From the NCBI RefSeq assembly GCF_030063135.1, contig NZ_JASISO010000056.1:1-49726 (forward strand): 49,726 bases of DNA. The letters run 5' to 3'. This document shows, piece after piece, positions 15,293-22,569 of the stretch. The notes under the pieces were generated by a model. That model was not told where the DNA came from and did no database searches. It saw only the letters and a program-made list of their open reading frames with translations. A program made the position numbers and the translations under genes. Within the stretch, counting starts at the first letter, position 1. Every line of letters begins with the position of its first letter. The stretch is from Streptomyces sp. G-G2 (GTDB taxonomy: Bacteria; Actinomycetota; Actinomycetes; Streptomycetales; Streptomycetaceae).

Positions 15293-15300
15293 CGTACAGG

Positions 15301-15333
15301 AGAGGCCCTCCGCGATCATCGCGGAGGGCCTCT
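15301..15333 (+). terminator. Terminator of the tRNA cluster
   Basis: Two 16-base arms beginning AGAGGCCCTCCGCG (15301-15316) and ending in its complement (15318-15333) form a perfect hairpin centred at 15317. It lies eight bases after the last tRNA and is a clear end point for the tRNA transcript. The following ~140 bases up to the end of ndgR contain nothing I can identify. Confidence 0.8.
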
Positions 15334-15474
15334 TCCGTGTTCCCGGGCACCGTGCGGCGGGGAGCCGTGGGTGGGTACAAATGCGGGCCCGGAGGCGCGC
15401 GTTCGGACGTGTGCGGCGTCGTACGCGCCCCCGGGCCCGGGGGAGTGGAACGGAGCGGGGCGGAGCGGGACGGG

Positions 15475-16188
15475 TCAGGAGCGGCGCAGGGCCTCGCTCA
15501 GGCGGGCGGCCGCGTCGATCACGGCCTGGGCGTGCATCCGCCCCGGGTGCCGGGTCAGCCGCTCGATCGGGCCCGAGACCGATACGGAGGCCACCACCCG
15601 GTTCGAGGGGCCGCGCACCGGAGCCGAGACGGAGGCCACGCCGGGCTCCCGCTCACCGATCGACTGGGCCCAGCCGCGGCGCCGTACGCCGGAGAGGGCC
15701 GTGGCCGTGAAGCGCGCGCCCTGCAAGCCGCGGTGGAGCCGCTCGGGCTCCTCCCAGGCCATCAGGATCTGCGCGGCCGAACCGGCCTTCATCGGGAGCG
15801 TGGAGCCCACCGGGACGGTGTCCCGCAGGCCCGACAGCCGTTCGGCCGCCGCCACGCAGATGCGCATGTCGCCTTGACGCCGGTAGAGCTGCGCGCTCTC
15901 GCCCGTCACGTCACGGAGGTGCGTGAGCACCGGTCCGGCCGTGGCCAGCAGGCGGTCCTCGCCGGCCGCGGCGGCGAGCTCCGCCAGCCGCGGTCCGAGG
16001 ATGAACCGGCCCTGCATGTCCCTCGCCACCATCCGGTGGTGTTCCAGTGCCACGGCCAGGCGATGTGCCGTGGGTCGTGCGAGCCCTGTCGCCGCGACCA
16101 GCCCGGCGAGGGTGGCCGGACCGGACTCCAGTGCGCTCAATACCAGAGCTGCCTTGTCGAGAACGCCGACGCCGCTAGAGTTGTCCAT
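15475..16188 (-). CDS. ndgR: IclR-family regulator NdgR
   Basis: A 237-residue IclR-family transcription factor. An N-terminal winged helix-turn-helix (LAGLVAATGLARPTAHRLAVALE, residues ~28-50) is followed by the effector-binding domain with VPVGSTLPMKAGSAAQILMAW. In Streptomyces the orthologues NdgR/AreB control leucine and other amino-acid biosynthesis genes, notably the divergent leuCD. The ATG at 16188 gives the MDNSSGVGVLDKAALVL start seen in this family. No good ribosome site precedes it, so the message may be weakly translated or start very close to the ATG. A 21-base palindrome sits 13 bases upstream, consistent with autoregulation. Confidence 0.93.
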   Translation of the reverse strand: MDNSSGVGVLDKAALVLSALESGPATLAGLVAATGLARPTAHRLAVALEHHRMVARDMQGRFILGPRLAELAAAAGEDRLLATAGPVLTHLRDVTGESAQLYRRQGDMRICVAAAERLSGLRDTVPVGSTLPMKAGSAAQILMAWEEPERLHRGLQGARFTATALSGVRRRGWAQSIGEREPGVASVSAPVRGPSNRVVASVSVSGPIERLTRHPGRMHAQAVIDAAARLSEALRRS

Positions 16189-16200
16189 GAAACGATATTC

Positions 16201-16221
16201 GCGTCTCACACTGTGAAACGC
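16201..16221. promoter_or_regulatory. Probable NdgR operator (palindrome)
   Basis: Arms GCGTCTCACA and TGTGAAACGC flank a single C and match at 9 of 10 pairs. The site is between ndgR and leuC, close to the ndgR start, where NdgR/AreB proteins are known to bind. IclR proteins usually recognise short palindromes of this kind. A TATGTA at 16254-16259 may be the leuC -10 box. Confidence 0.6.
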
Positions 16222-16297
16222 AAGTTCAATTTTTCCAAGAACCAGCGAGTCTGTATGTACGGGTCCACGAACCACGGGGCCCGAGCCGCCGTCCGCC

Positions 16298-16365
16298 ATG
16301 TGGGGTACGGGCGAACCGGCGGCAGGGAATCTCTAGAAGCGCCGACTCACCTGTCGGCCGGAGGG
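16298..16365 (+). promoter_or_regulatory. leuC leader with mini-ORF and hairpin before the ribosome site
   Basis: A 12-codon frame runs from ATG 16298 to TAG 16336. It is followed by a hairpin, GCCGAC (16341-16346) with GTCGGC (16353-16358), that ends one base before the leuC site GGAGGG (16360-16365). The layout could affect leuC translation. The mini-ORF has only one leucine codon, so classical leucine attenuation is doubtful. Confidence 0.3.
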
Positions 16366-16371
16366 AAAGCG

Positions 16372-17796
16372 ATGGGTAGGACACTCGCGGAGAAGGTCTG
16401 GGACGACCACGTCGTCCGGCGCGCCGAGGGCGAGCCCGACCTCCTCTACATCGATCTGCACCTGCTGCACGAGGTGACCAGCCCCCAGGCCTTCGAGGGT
16501 CTGCGGGAGGCGGGCCGCCCGGTGCGGCGCCTCGACCTCACCATCGCGACCGAGGACCACAACACCCCCACCATCGACATCGACAAGCCGATCGCGGACC
16601 CGGTCTCCCGGGCCCAGCTGGAGACGCTGCGCAAGAACTGCGCCGAGTTCGGTGTCCGGCTGCACTCGCTGGGCGACGTCGAGCAGGGTGTCGTCCACGT
16701 CGTGGGACCCCAGCTGGGCCTGACCCAGCCGGGCACCACCGTGGTCTGCGGCGACTCGCACACCTCCACCCACGGCGCCTTCGGCGCGCTGGCCTTCGGC
16801 ATCGGCACCAGCCAGGTCGAGCACGTGCTGGCCACCCAGACGCTCCCGCTGGCCCGCCCCAAGACCATGGCGATCACCGTCGAGGGCGAACTGGCCGACG
16901 GGGTCACCGCCAAGGACCTGATCCTGGCGATCATCGCCCGCATCGGCACCGGCGGCGGCCAGGGCTACATCCTGGAGTACCGCGGCGCCGCCATCGAGAA
17001 GCTGTCGATGGAAGCCCGCATGACCATCTGCAACATGTCGATCGAGGCGGGCGCCCGCGCGGGCATGATCGCCCCGGACGCCACCACGTTCGCGTACCTC
17101 GAGGGCCGCGACCACGCCCCGGTCGGCGCCGACTGGGACGCCGCGGTCGCGTACTGGGAGACGCTGCGCTCCGACGAGGACGCGGTCTTCGACGCCGAGG
17201 TCGTCATCGACGGCACCGTCCTCTCCCCGTTCGTCACCTGGGGCACCAACCCGGGCCAGGGCGCGCCGCTGTCGGCGAACGTCCCCGACCCGGCCTCGTA
17301 CGAGGACGCCTCGGAGCGCAACGCCGCCGAAAAGGCCCTGGAGTACATGGGGTTGACCGCGGGGCAGCCGCTGCGCGACATCAGGGTCGACACGGTCTTC
17401 GTGGGGTCCTGCACCAACGGCCGCATCGAGGACCTGCGCGCCGTCGCGGGCATCATCGAGGGCCGCAAAGTCGCCGACGGCGTACGCATGCTGGTCGTCC
17501 CGGGTTCGGTCCGGGTCGCCCTGCAGGCGGTGGCGGAGGGCCTGGACAAGGTCTTCAAGGAGGCGGGCGCCGAATGGCGGCACGCGGGCTGCTCGATGTG
17601 TCTGGGCATGAACCCCGACCAACTGGCCCCCGGTGAGCGTTCCGCGTCGACCTCCAACCGCAACTTCGAGGGCAGGCAGGGCAAGGGCGGACGGACCCAC
17701 CTGGTCTCCCCGCAGGTGGCCGCGGCCACCGCGGTACTCGGCCATCTGGCCTCTCCCGCCGACCTGACCGAAGCCACCGCGACCGCCGGAGTCTGA
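16372..17796 (+). CDS. leuC: 3-isopropylmalate dehydratase large subunit
   Basis: A 474-residue aconitase-family subunit that, with LeuD, isomerises 2-isopropylmalate to 3-isopropylmalate in leucine biosynthesis. The 4Fe-4S cluster ligands are visible as the Cys of GSCTNGR and the two of GCSMCLGMNPD. Other family motifs are EDHNTPT, VVCGDSHTSTHGAFGAL and GIGTSQVEHVLATQTL. The ATG start follows GGAGGG at six-base spacing. leuD follows after three bases, so the two subunits are made from one message. Expression is probably controlled by the divergent NdgR. Confidence 0.98.
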   Translation: MGRTLAEKVWDDHVVRRAEGEPDLLYIDLHLLHEVTSPQAFEGLREAGRPVRRLDLTIATEDHNTPTIDIDKPIADPVSRAQLETLRKNCAEFGVRLHSLGDVEQGVVHVVGPQLGLTQPGTTVVCGDSHTSTHGAFGALAFGIGTSQVEHVLATQTLPLARPKTMAITVEGELADGVTAKDLILAIIARIGTGGGQGYILEYRGAAIEKLSMEARMTICNMSIEAGARAGMIAPDATTFAYLEGRDHAPVGADWDAAVAYWETLRSDEDAVFDAEVVIDGTVLSPFVTWGTNPGQGAPLSANVPDPASYEDASERNAAEKALEYMGLTAGQPLRDIRVDTVFVGSCTNGRIEDLRAVAGIIEGRKVADGVRMLVVPGSVRVALQAVAEGLDKVFKEAGAEWRHAGCSMCLGMNPDQLAPGERSASTSNRNFEGRQGKGGRTHLVSPQVAAATAVLGHLASPADLTEATATAGV

Positions 17797-17799
17797 ACC

Positions 17800-18393
17800 A
17801 TGGAAGCCTTCACCACCCACACCGGCCGGGCCGTGCCGCTGCGCCGCAGCAACGTCGACACCGACCAGATCATCCCGGCCCACTGGCTGAAGAAGATCAC
17901 CCGCGACGGGTTCGAGGACGGGCTCTTCGAGGCCTGGCGCAAGGACCCGGCGTTCATCACGAACCAGCCGGAGCGCGCCGGGGCGACCGTTCTGGTGGCC
18001 GGTCCCGACTTCGGCACCGGCTCCTCCCGCGAGCACGCGGTCTGGGCCCTGCAGAACTTCGGCTTCAAGACCGTGATCTCCTCGCGCTTCGCCGACATCT
18101 TCCGCGGGAATTCGCTGAAGAACGGTCTGCTGACCGTCGTGCTCCCGCAGGAGACCGTCGACACGCTGCTGTCCCTGACCGAGGCCGACCCCACCACCGA
18201 GATCACGGTGGACCTGGTCGCCAGGGAGGTCCGAGCCGAAGGCGTCGTGGCCGAGTTCGAACTCGACGACAATGCCCGGTGGCGTCTGCTGGAGGGTCTG
18301 GACGACATCTCCCTCACCCTTCAGAACGAATCGGACATCGCGACCTACGAAAGCGGTCGGCCGAGCTTCAAGCCGCGCACGATTCAGGCCTGA
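17800..18393 (+). CDS. leuD: 3-isopropylmalate dehydratase small subunit
   Basis: A 197-residue swivel-domain subunit of isopropylmalate isomerase. Diagnostic segments are VPLRRSNVDTDQIIPAHWLK at the N-terminus, PDFGTGSSREHAVWAL and VISSRFADIFRGNSLKNGLL. The length is normal. The ATG lies three bases after the leuC stop and uses GGAG within the end of leuC. A strong hairpin with a T-containing tail follows about 40 bases after the stop. Confidence 0.98.
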   Translation: MEAFTTHTGRAVPLRRSNVDTDQIIPAHWLKKITRDGFEDGLFEAWRKDPAFITNQPERAGATVLVAGPDFGTGSSREHAVWALQNFGFKTVISSRFADIFRGNSLKNGLLTVVLPQETVDTLLSLTEADPTTEITVDLVAREVRAEGVVAEFELDDNARWRLLEGLDDISLTLQNESDIATYESGRPSFKPRTIQA

Positions 18394-18432
18394 TCAGCGC
18401 TTATTCACCTCGGCTGAACTCGCTTTGACGCC

Positions 18433-18462
18433 TGTGCCCCTCGCCTTCCGGCGGGGGGCACA
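18433..18462 (+). terminator. leuCD terminator
   Basis: TGTGCCCCTCGCC (18433-18445), loop TTCC, then its complement (18450-18462) with one G.T wobble, followed by CGCGTTTGTTG. It is well placed about 40 bases after the leuD stop. Confidence 0.8.
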
Positions 18463-18518
18463 CGCGTTTGTTGAGGCCCCATGAGGCGACAACTCGCCCC
18501 AGATGGCACAATCTGTGC

Positions 18519-18746
18519 ATGGAACGCGACAGTCAACTCCAGCTCTACGGACTTGTCGCGGACCGGCTGAAAGAAGCGCACACAAGGGTGCGCTCACTGC
18601 AAGTCCCGGAGGGCGTAAGGATGGCGCTGTCCCGGAAGCTGTTGGTCGTCACGGCCACGGCGAAGCACGATCTCGCCGATGCGGCAAGGCGCCTGGACAG
18701 GTTGATGAAGGACCTCGACGAGGGTCGATTCCCTGAAGGCGACTGA
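18519..18746 (+). CDS. Small conserved hypothetical protein (75 aa, helical)
   Basis: A 75-residue, highly charged and predicted all-helical protein (MERDSQLQLYGLVADRLKEA... ending MKDLDEGRFPEGD). It has no signal peptide, membrane helix or cysteine. It is short but has normal Streptomyces codon use, and it lies alone between the leuCD terminator and hupS. No clear ribosome site precedes the ATG. Nearby CACAAT could be a -10 box, which would make the message nearly leaderless. I do not recognise a function. Its position is what I would expect of a conserved genus-specific gene. Confidence 0.72.
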   Translation: MERDSQLQLYGLVADRLKEAHTRVRSLQVPEGVRMALSRKLLVVTATAKHDLADAARRLDRLMKDLDEGRFPEGD

Positions 18747-18809
18747 TGCGAAGGAACTCCGTAACGGCCTACATCGTTGCGGCACTAGGGTGATTAGCCC
18801 GTTTCGTGT

Positions 18810-18838
18810 TTGATTTGCGGTATATATCCGCCTAACGT
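18810..18838 (+). promoter_or_regulatory. hupS promoter
   Basis: TTGATT (18810-18815) and TAACGT (18833-18838) are 17 bases apart, with an A/T-rich spacer containing TATATA. This gives an mRNA start about 45 bases before the hupS start codon. Confidence 0.55.
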
Positions 18839-18891
18839 GCGAAATAAGCTTGAACACATTCGTTCTGGCGAAGTCTCCGAAGGGGAAGACG

Positions 18892-19566
18892 TTGAACAAG
18901 GCGCAGCTCGTAGAAGCGATTGCCGACAAGGTGGGCGGCCGCCAGCAGGCCGCGGACGCCGTCGACGCGGTACTCGACGCGATCGTCCGTGCCGTGGTCG
19001 CCGGAGACCGGGTCTCGGTCACGGGCTTCGGCTCGTTCGAGAAGGTCGACCGCCCGGCCCGTTACGCCCGCAACCCGCAGACGGGTGAGCGCGTACGGGT
19101 CAAGAAGACCTCGGTCCCCCGCTTCCGCGCGGGCCAGGGCTTCAAGGACCTGGTCAGCGGCACCAAGAAGCTCCCCAAGGGTGGCGAGGTCTCGGTCAAG
19201 AAGGCGCCCAAGGGCAGCCTGACCGGCAGCGCTTCCGCGACGGTCAAGAAGGCCGTCGCCAAGAAGGCCACCACCGCCAAGAAGGCGGCGGCGAAGACCG
19301 CGGTCGCGAAGAAGACCACGGCGAAGAAGACCACCGCCCCGGTCAAGAAGTCGGCCGCGAAGTCCACGGTCGCGAAGAAGGCCAGCCCGGCCGCCAAGAA
19401 GGCCGCCACGGTCAAGAAGACCGCCGCGCCCGCCAAGAAGACCACCGCCACGGCGAAGAAGACCGCCCCGGCGGCCAAGAAGGCCACCGCCGCGACGAAG
19501 GCTCCGGCGAAGAAGACGGCGACGCGCAAGGCCACCGCGAAGAAGACCACCGCCCGCAAGAAGTAA
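18892..19566 (+). CDS. hupS: HU-type nucleoid protein with lysine-rich tail
   Basis: A 224-residue DNA-binding protein of the HupS class. Residues ~1-92 are a canonical HU fold (MNKAQLVEAIADKVGG at the start, the DNA-arm signature ARNPQTGERV, then PRFRAGQGFKDLV). The remaining ~130 residues are Lys/Ala/Thr repeats (KKTTAKK type) resembling eukaryotic histone H1 tails. In Streptomyces this protein compacts spore nucleoids. The start is a TTG at 18892 with AGGGG upstream, giving the conserved HU N-terminus. An upstream TTG at 18850 would add 14 unconserved residues. A perfect terminator follows the gene. Confidence 0.95.
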   Translation: MNKAQLVEAIADKVGGRQQAADAVDAVLDAIVRAVVAGDRVSVTGFGSFEKVDRPARYARNPQTGERVRVKKTSVPRFRAGQGFKDLVSGTKKLPKGGEVSVKKAPKGSLTGSASATVKKAVAKKATTAKKAAAKTAVAKKTTAKKTTAPVKKSAAKSTVAKKASPAAKKAATVKKTAAPAKKTTATAKKTAPAAKKATAATKAPAKKTATRKATAKKTTARKK

Positions 19567-19588
19567 GCGAGGCGACGTCACACACGTC

Positions 19589-19621
19589 GGGCCGGCCCCC
19601 CAATGGCAGGGGGGCCGGCCC
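19589..19621 (+). terminator. hupS terminator
   Basis: GGGCCGGCCCCCC (19589-19601) pairs perfectly with 19609-19621 across a seven-base loop. It lies 22 bases after the hupS stop. It also faces the 3' end of the convergent small gene and may act in both directions. Confidence 0.75.
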
Positions 19622-19648
19622 GCGGTGCTGTCCGGGCCCGGACAGCCC

Positions 19649-19855
19649 TCAGACGAAGGTCTGCAGGGTGATCAGGGTGATGCGCAGCCCCGCGCCCTCA
19701 CCCTCGGTCTCGATCCGCACCCGCTGCCCCGCGCGCAGCAGCCGCAGGCCGCCCGCGTCGAACGCCGCGGCCTCGAAGGGCACCGGAGTGCCGTCGTCCA
19801 GCAGCACGCTGCCGCCGCGGGTCTGAGAGTCGTACGTGAACGCCGTTGCCTGCAT
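19649..19855 (-). CDS. Small cold-shock-domain-like protein (68 aa)
   Basis: A 68-residue protein (MQATAFTYDSQTRGGSVLLD, then GTPVPFEAAAFDAGGLRLLR) whose pattern of short beta strands resembles the cold-shock/OB fold: an F-Y start, a GG turn, a central hydrophobic strand and an RAGQRVRIE segment. It lacks the clear RNP1/RNP2 aromatic motifs of true CspA, so RNA binding is uncertain. It is about 50 bases upstream of cofC on the same strand as the next gene's end and may be cotranscribed with it. The start is the only ATG in frame, and no strong ribosome site is visible. The function is unassigned. Confidence 0.7.
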   Translation of the reverse strand: MQATAFTYDSQTRGGSVLLDDGTPVPFEAAAFDAGGLRLLRAGQRVRIETEGEGAGLRITLITLQTFV

Positions 19856-19904
19856 GAGCGCAGCTTAGGCCCTGGCATTCCCCGTACGCCCGGGCCCCGG
19901 GCGG

Positions 19905-20612
19905 TTATCGGGGCTCCGGCCCGACCACGGGGACACCGCCCCGCAGGACGGCCCCGTAGCGGCCGGTCCAGGCGCCCAGGCCCAGCAGCAGGGCCTCGCG
20001 CAGGTCCGCCGCCGTATCCACGTCCCGGCGGACGCTGTCGACGTCCCGGAGGGTGATTTCCACCGCGCCCGACGCCGAATGCCGGGCCCGCGAAGGACCG
20101 CCGAACGAGGGGCGCAATTCCACGTCCGGCGCAGCGGAAAGCAACGTCGTCCCGATTCCTGCCGCATCCGCCAGGAATGCCCGGGGAAATACCGCCGCTT
20201 TTTCGAGCACCCGTAGCAATTCCGGCGGCCGCAGCGCGGGCAGGTCCGCGTTCATCGCGGCCACCGCGGCGCCCGGCCGCAGCGCCCGGACCGCCCGCGC
20301 GCCGTGGGCCAGCGCCGCGTTGAGCCCCGCGGCGGGCCGGTCCGCCACGATCCGCGCGCCGAGCGCGGCCAGTTCCGCCCCGGCCAGCGGATCGTCCGTG
20401 ACGACCACCACATCCCGCACCGCCGCGCAGGCCAGCGCCGCCGCCACGGTGTCCTGCGCGAACGCCAGCGCCAGCCGCGGGCGGTCCGCGCCCGCCGCCG
20501 CGGCGAGACGGCTCTTGGCCACGGAAAGGGGCTTGAGCGGGATCACCAGGCTCCAGACGGCGTTCGTGGCCGGCCCCTTCCCCGTCGATACGTCGTGGAT
20601 GCGTTCTCGCAC
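19905..20612 (-). CDS. cofC: 2-phospho-L-lactate / phosphoenolpyruvate guanylyltransferase (F420 biosynthesis)
   Basis: A 235-residue nucleotidyltransferase of the CofC/FbiD family, which activates phosphoenolpyruvate (in actinobacteria) or 2-phospholactate with GTP as an early step of coenzyme F420 synthesis. Motifs are the GTP-binding IPLKPLSVAKSRL, the central VVVVTDDP, the metal-site AMNADLPAL and GIGTTLL. I use GTG 20612. The frame is open further upstream, but that part does not look like the family and no ribosome site decides the start. The gene is divergent from the acyltransferase. Other F420 genes are not in the window. Confidence 0.9.
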   Translation of the reverse strand: MRERIHDVSTGKGPATNAVWSLVIPLKPLSVAKSRLAAAAGADRPRLALAFAQDTVAAALACAAVRDVVVVTDDPLAGAELAALGARIVADRPAAGLNAALAHGARAVRALRPGAAVAAMNADLPALRPPELLRVLEKAAVFPRAFLADAAGIGTTLLSAAPDVELRPSFGGPSRARHSASGAVEITLRDVDSVRRDVDTAADLREALLLGLGAWTGRYGAVLRGGVPVVGPEPR

Positions 20613-20770
20613 ATACGTCGGCCCATTGTCGCCCCCCTCCCGGACAACCCGGCGGCCCGGTGGCGTGAGCGGGGCGTACGGTGTTCTCGACAGAGACCGG
20701 GCCCGGGGAGAGACTTGTCCGCCCGGGCAGGTGCCCAAGCCGCGCACCGGTCCTAGAGGAAGGTGTCCGA

Positions 20771-21523
20771 GTGTCCCGCCGCAGAATCGGCTTCTGGTAC
20801 CGCTTGGCCGCGGTCATCGCAAAACCGCCGCTGGTAGTGCTCTTCAAGCGGGACTGGCAGGGAATGGAGAACATTCCGGCCGAAGGCGGATTCATCACCG
20901 CTGTCAATCACAACTCGTATCTGGATCCGCTCTCCTACGCGCACTTCCAGTACAACACCGGCCGGGTCCCCCGATTGCTCGCGAAGGCCGCCCTCTTCAA
21001 GGTGCCCATTGTCGGAGCGATCCTGCACGGCTCCGGGCAGATCCCCGTCTACCGCGAGACCACGAACGCCCTGGACGCATTCCGGGCCGCCGTGGCCGCG
21101 ATCGAGCGCGGCGAATGCGTGGCCTTTTACCCGGAGGGGACGCTCACCCGCGATCCCGACCAGTGGCCCATGGCGGGCAAGACCGGCGCCGCCCGGGTGG
21201 CCCTGCTGACCCGGGCCCCCGTCATTCCGGTGGCCCAATGGGGCGCGAACCTCGCCGTGCCGCCGTACGCCACGGAGAAGAGGGTCCGCCTCTTCCCCCG
21301 CAAGACGCTCCAGGTGCTGGCCGGACCGCCCGTGGACCTCTCCGAGTTCTACGACCGGGAACCCACGCCGGACGTCCTGAAGGCCGTCACCGAGACCATC
21401 ATGGCGGCCATCACCGAACTGCTGGAGGAACTGCGCGCGGAGACCGCTCCCGCGCAGCCGTACGACCACCGCAAGGCCAGGGTGGAACAGCGGCGCAAGG
21501 CCGCGGGGGAGGGCAACAAGTGA
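20771..21523 (+). CDS. 1-acylglycerol-3-phosphate acyltransferase-type protein (PlsC family)
   Basis: A 250-residue membrane-associated acyltransferase. The catalytic NHX4D motif is NHNSYLDP (residues ~43-50) and the glycerol-phosphate-binding motif is YPEGTLTRDP. A hydrophobic N-terminal stretch would attach it to the membrane. The GTG start follows GAGGAAGG. The stop overlaps the gpsA start as GTGA. Since gpsA makes sn-glycerol 3-phosphate, the pair suggests coupled phosphatidic acid synthesis. The tail (last 30 residues) is charged and probably disordered. The acyl donor and exact position specificity cannot be told from sequence. Confidence 0.92.
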   Translation: MSRRRIGFWYRLAAVIAKPPLVVLFKRDWQGMENIPAEGGFITAVNHNSYLDPLSYAHFQYNTGRVPRLLAKAALFKVPIVGAILHGSGQIPVYRETTNALDAFRAAVAAIERGECVAFYPEGTLTRDPDQWPMAGKTGAARVALLTRAPVIPVAQWGANLAVPPYATEKRVRLFPRKTLQVLAGPPVDLSEFYDREPTPDVLKAVTETIMAAITELLEELRAETAPAQPYDHRKARVEQRRKAAGEGNK

Positions 21524-22530
21524 CACGTTCCGTCAAGGCCGCCGTCTACGGAACCGGTTCCTGGGGGACCGCCTTCGCCATGGTCCTCGCCGACGCGGGC
21601 TGCGAGGTGACCCTGTGGGGGCGCCGCCAGGAGGTCGCCGACGCGATCAACACCGGACACACCAACCCGGACTACCTCCCCGGCATCGAACTCCCCGCGA
21701 ACATCCGCGCCACCACCGACCCGGCCGAGGCCGCGCGCGGCGCCGACTTCGCGGTCCTCGCCATCCCCTCGCAGACCCTGCGCGGCAACCTCGCCGAATG
21801 GGCCCCGCTGCTCCCCGCCGACGCCGTCCTCGTCTCCCTGATGAAGGGCATCGAGCTGGGCAGCGCCAAGCGGATGAGCGAGGTCATCGAAGAGGTGGCC
21901 AAGGTCCCCTCCGAGCGCGTCGCCGTGGTCACCGGCCCGAACCTGGCCCGCGAGATCGCCGCCCGGCAGCCCGCCGCCGCCGTGGTCGCCTGCGTCGACG
22001 GGGCCGTCGCGCAGCGCCTCCAGGCCGCCTGCCACACCCCGTACTTCCGCCCCTACACCAGCACCGACGTCATCGGCTGCGAACTGGGCGGCGCCGTCAA
22101 GAACGTCATCGGGCTCGCCGTCGGCATCGCCGACGGCATGGGCCTGGGCGACAACACCAAGGGCTCCCTGATCACCCGCGGACTGGCCGAAGCCACCCGG
22201 CTGGGCCTGGCCATGGGCGCCGACCCGCTCACCTTCTCCGGCCTCGCGGGCCTCGGTGACCTGGTCGCCACCTGCTCCTCGCCGCTCTCCCGGAACCACA
22301 CCTTCGGCACCAACCTCGGCCGCGGGATGACCCTGGAGGAGACCATCGCCGTCACCAAGCAGACCGCGGAGGGCGTCAAGTCCTGCGAGTCGGTGGCCGA
22401 TCTGGCCCGCAGGCACGGAGTGGACATGCCCATTACGGACACAGTGGTCGACATCGTCCACCACGGGAAGCCGCCGCTGGTCGCGCTGAAGGAACTCATG
22501 GGACGCAGCGCCAAACCGGAACGCCGCTGA
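21520..22530 (+). CDS. gpsA: Glycerol-3-phosphate dehydrogenase [NAD(P)+]
   Basis: A 336-residue enzyme that reduces dihydroxyacetone phosphate to sn-glycerol 3-phosphate, the backbone of phospholipids. The Rossmann motif YGTGSWGTAFAMVLA lies at the N-terminus. VVTGPNLAREIA, GGAVKNVIGLAVGIADGMGLG (with the catalytic Lys) and LAGLGDLVATCSSPLSRN are family signatures. The start GTG shares bases with the upstream stop codon, with GGAGGG just before. The length is typical. Confidence 0.97.
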   Translation: MTRSVKAAVYGTGSWGTAFAMVLADAGCEVTLWGRRQEVADAINTGHTNPDYLPGIELPANIRATTDPAEAARGADFAVLAIPSQTLRGNLAEWAPLLPADAVLVSLMKGIELGSAKRMSEVIEEVAKVPSERVAVVTGPNLAREIAARQPAAAVVACVDGAVAQRLQAACHTPYFRPYTSTDVIGCELGGAVKNVIGLAVGIADGMGLGDNTKGSLITRGLAEATRLGLAMGADPLTFSGLAGLGDLVATCSSPLSRNHTFGTNLGRGMTLEETIAVTKQTAEGVKSCESVADLARRHGVDMPITDTVVDIVHHGKPPLVALKELMGRSAKPERR

Positions 22531-22569
22531 CTCCGTTCCGGTACGCGGACCGGGTACCCTCGGACCGAT

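Noticed and set aside
15334..15474. Possible small gene between the tRNA terminator and ndgR
   Set aside because: Frames here are only Gly/Arg-rich shadows with no ribosome site and no recognisable protein.
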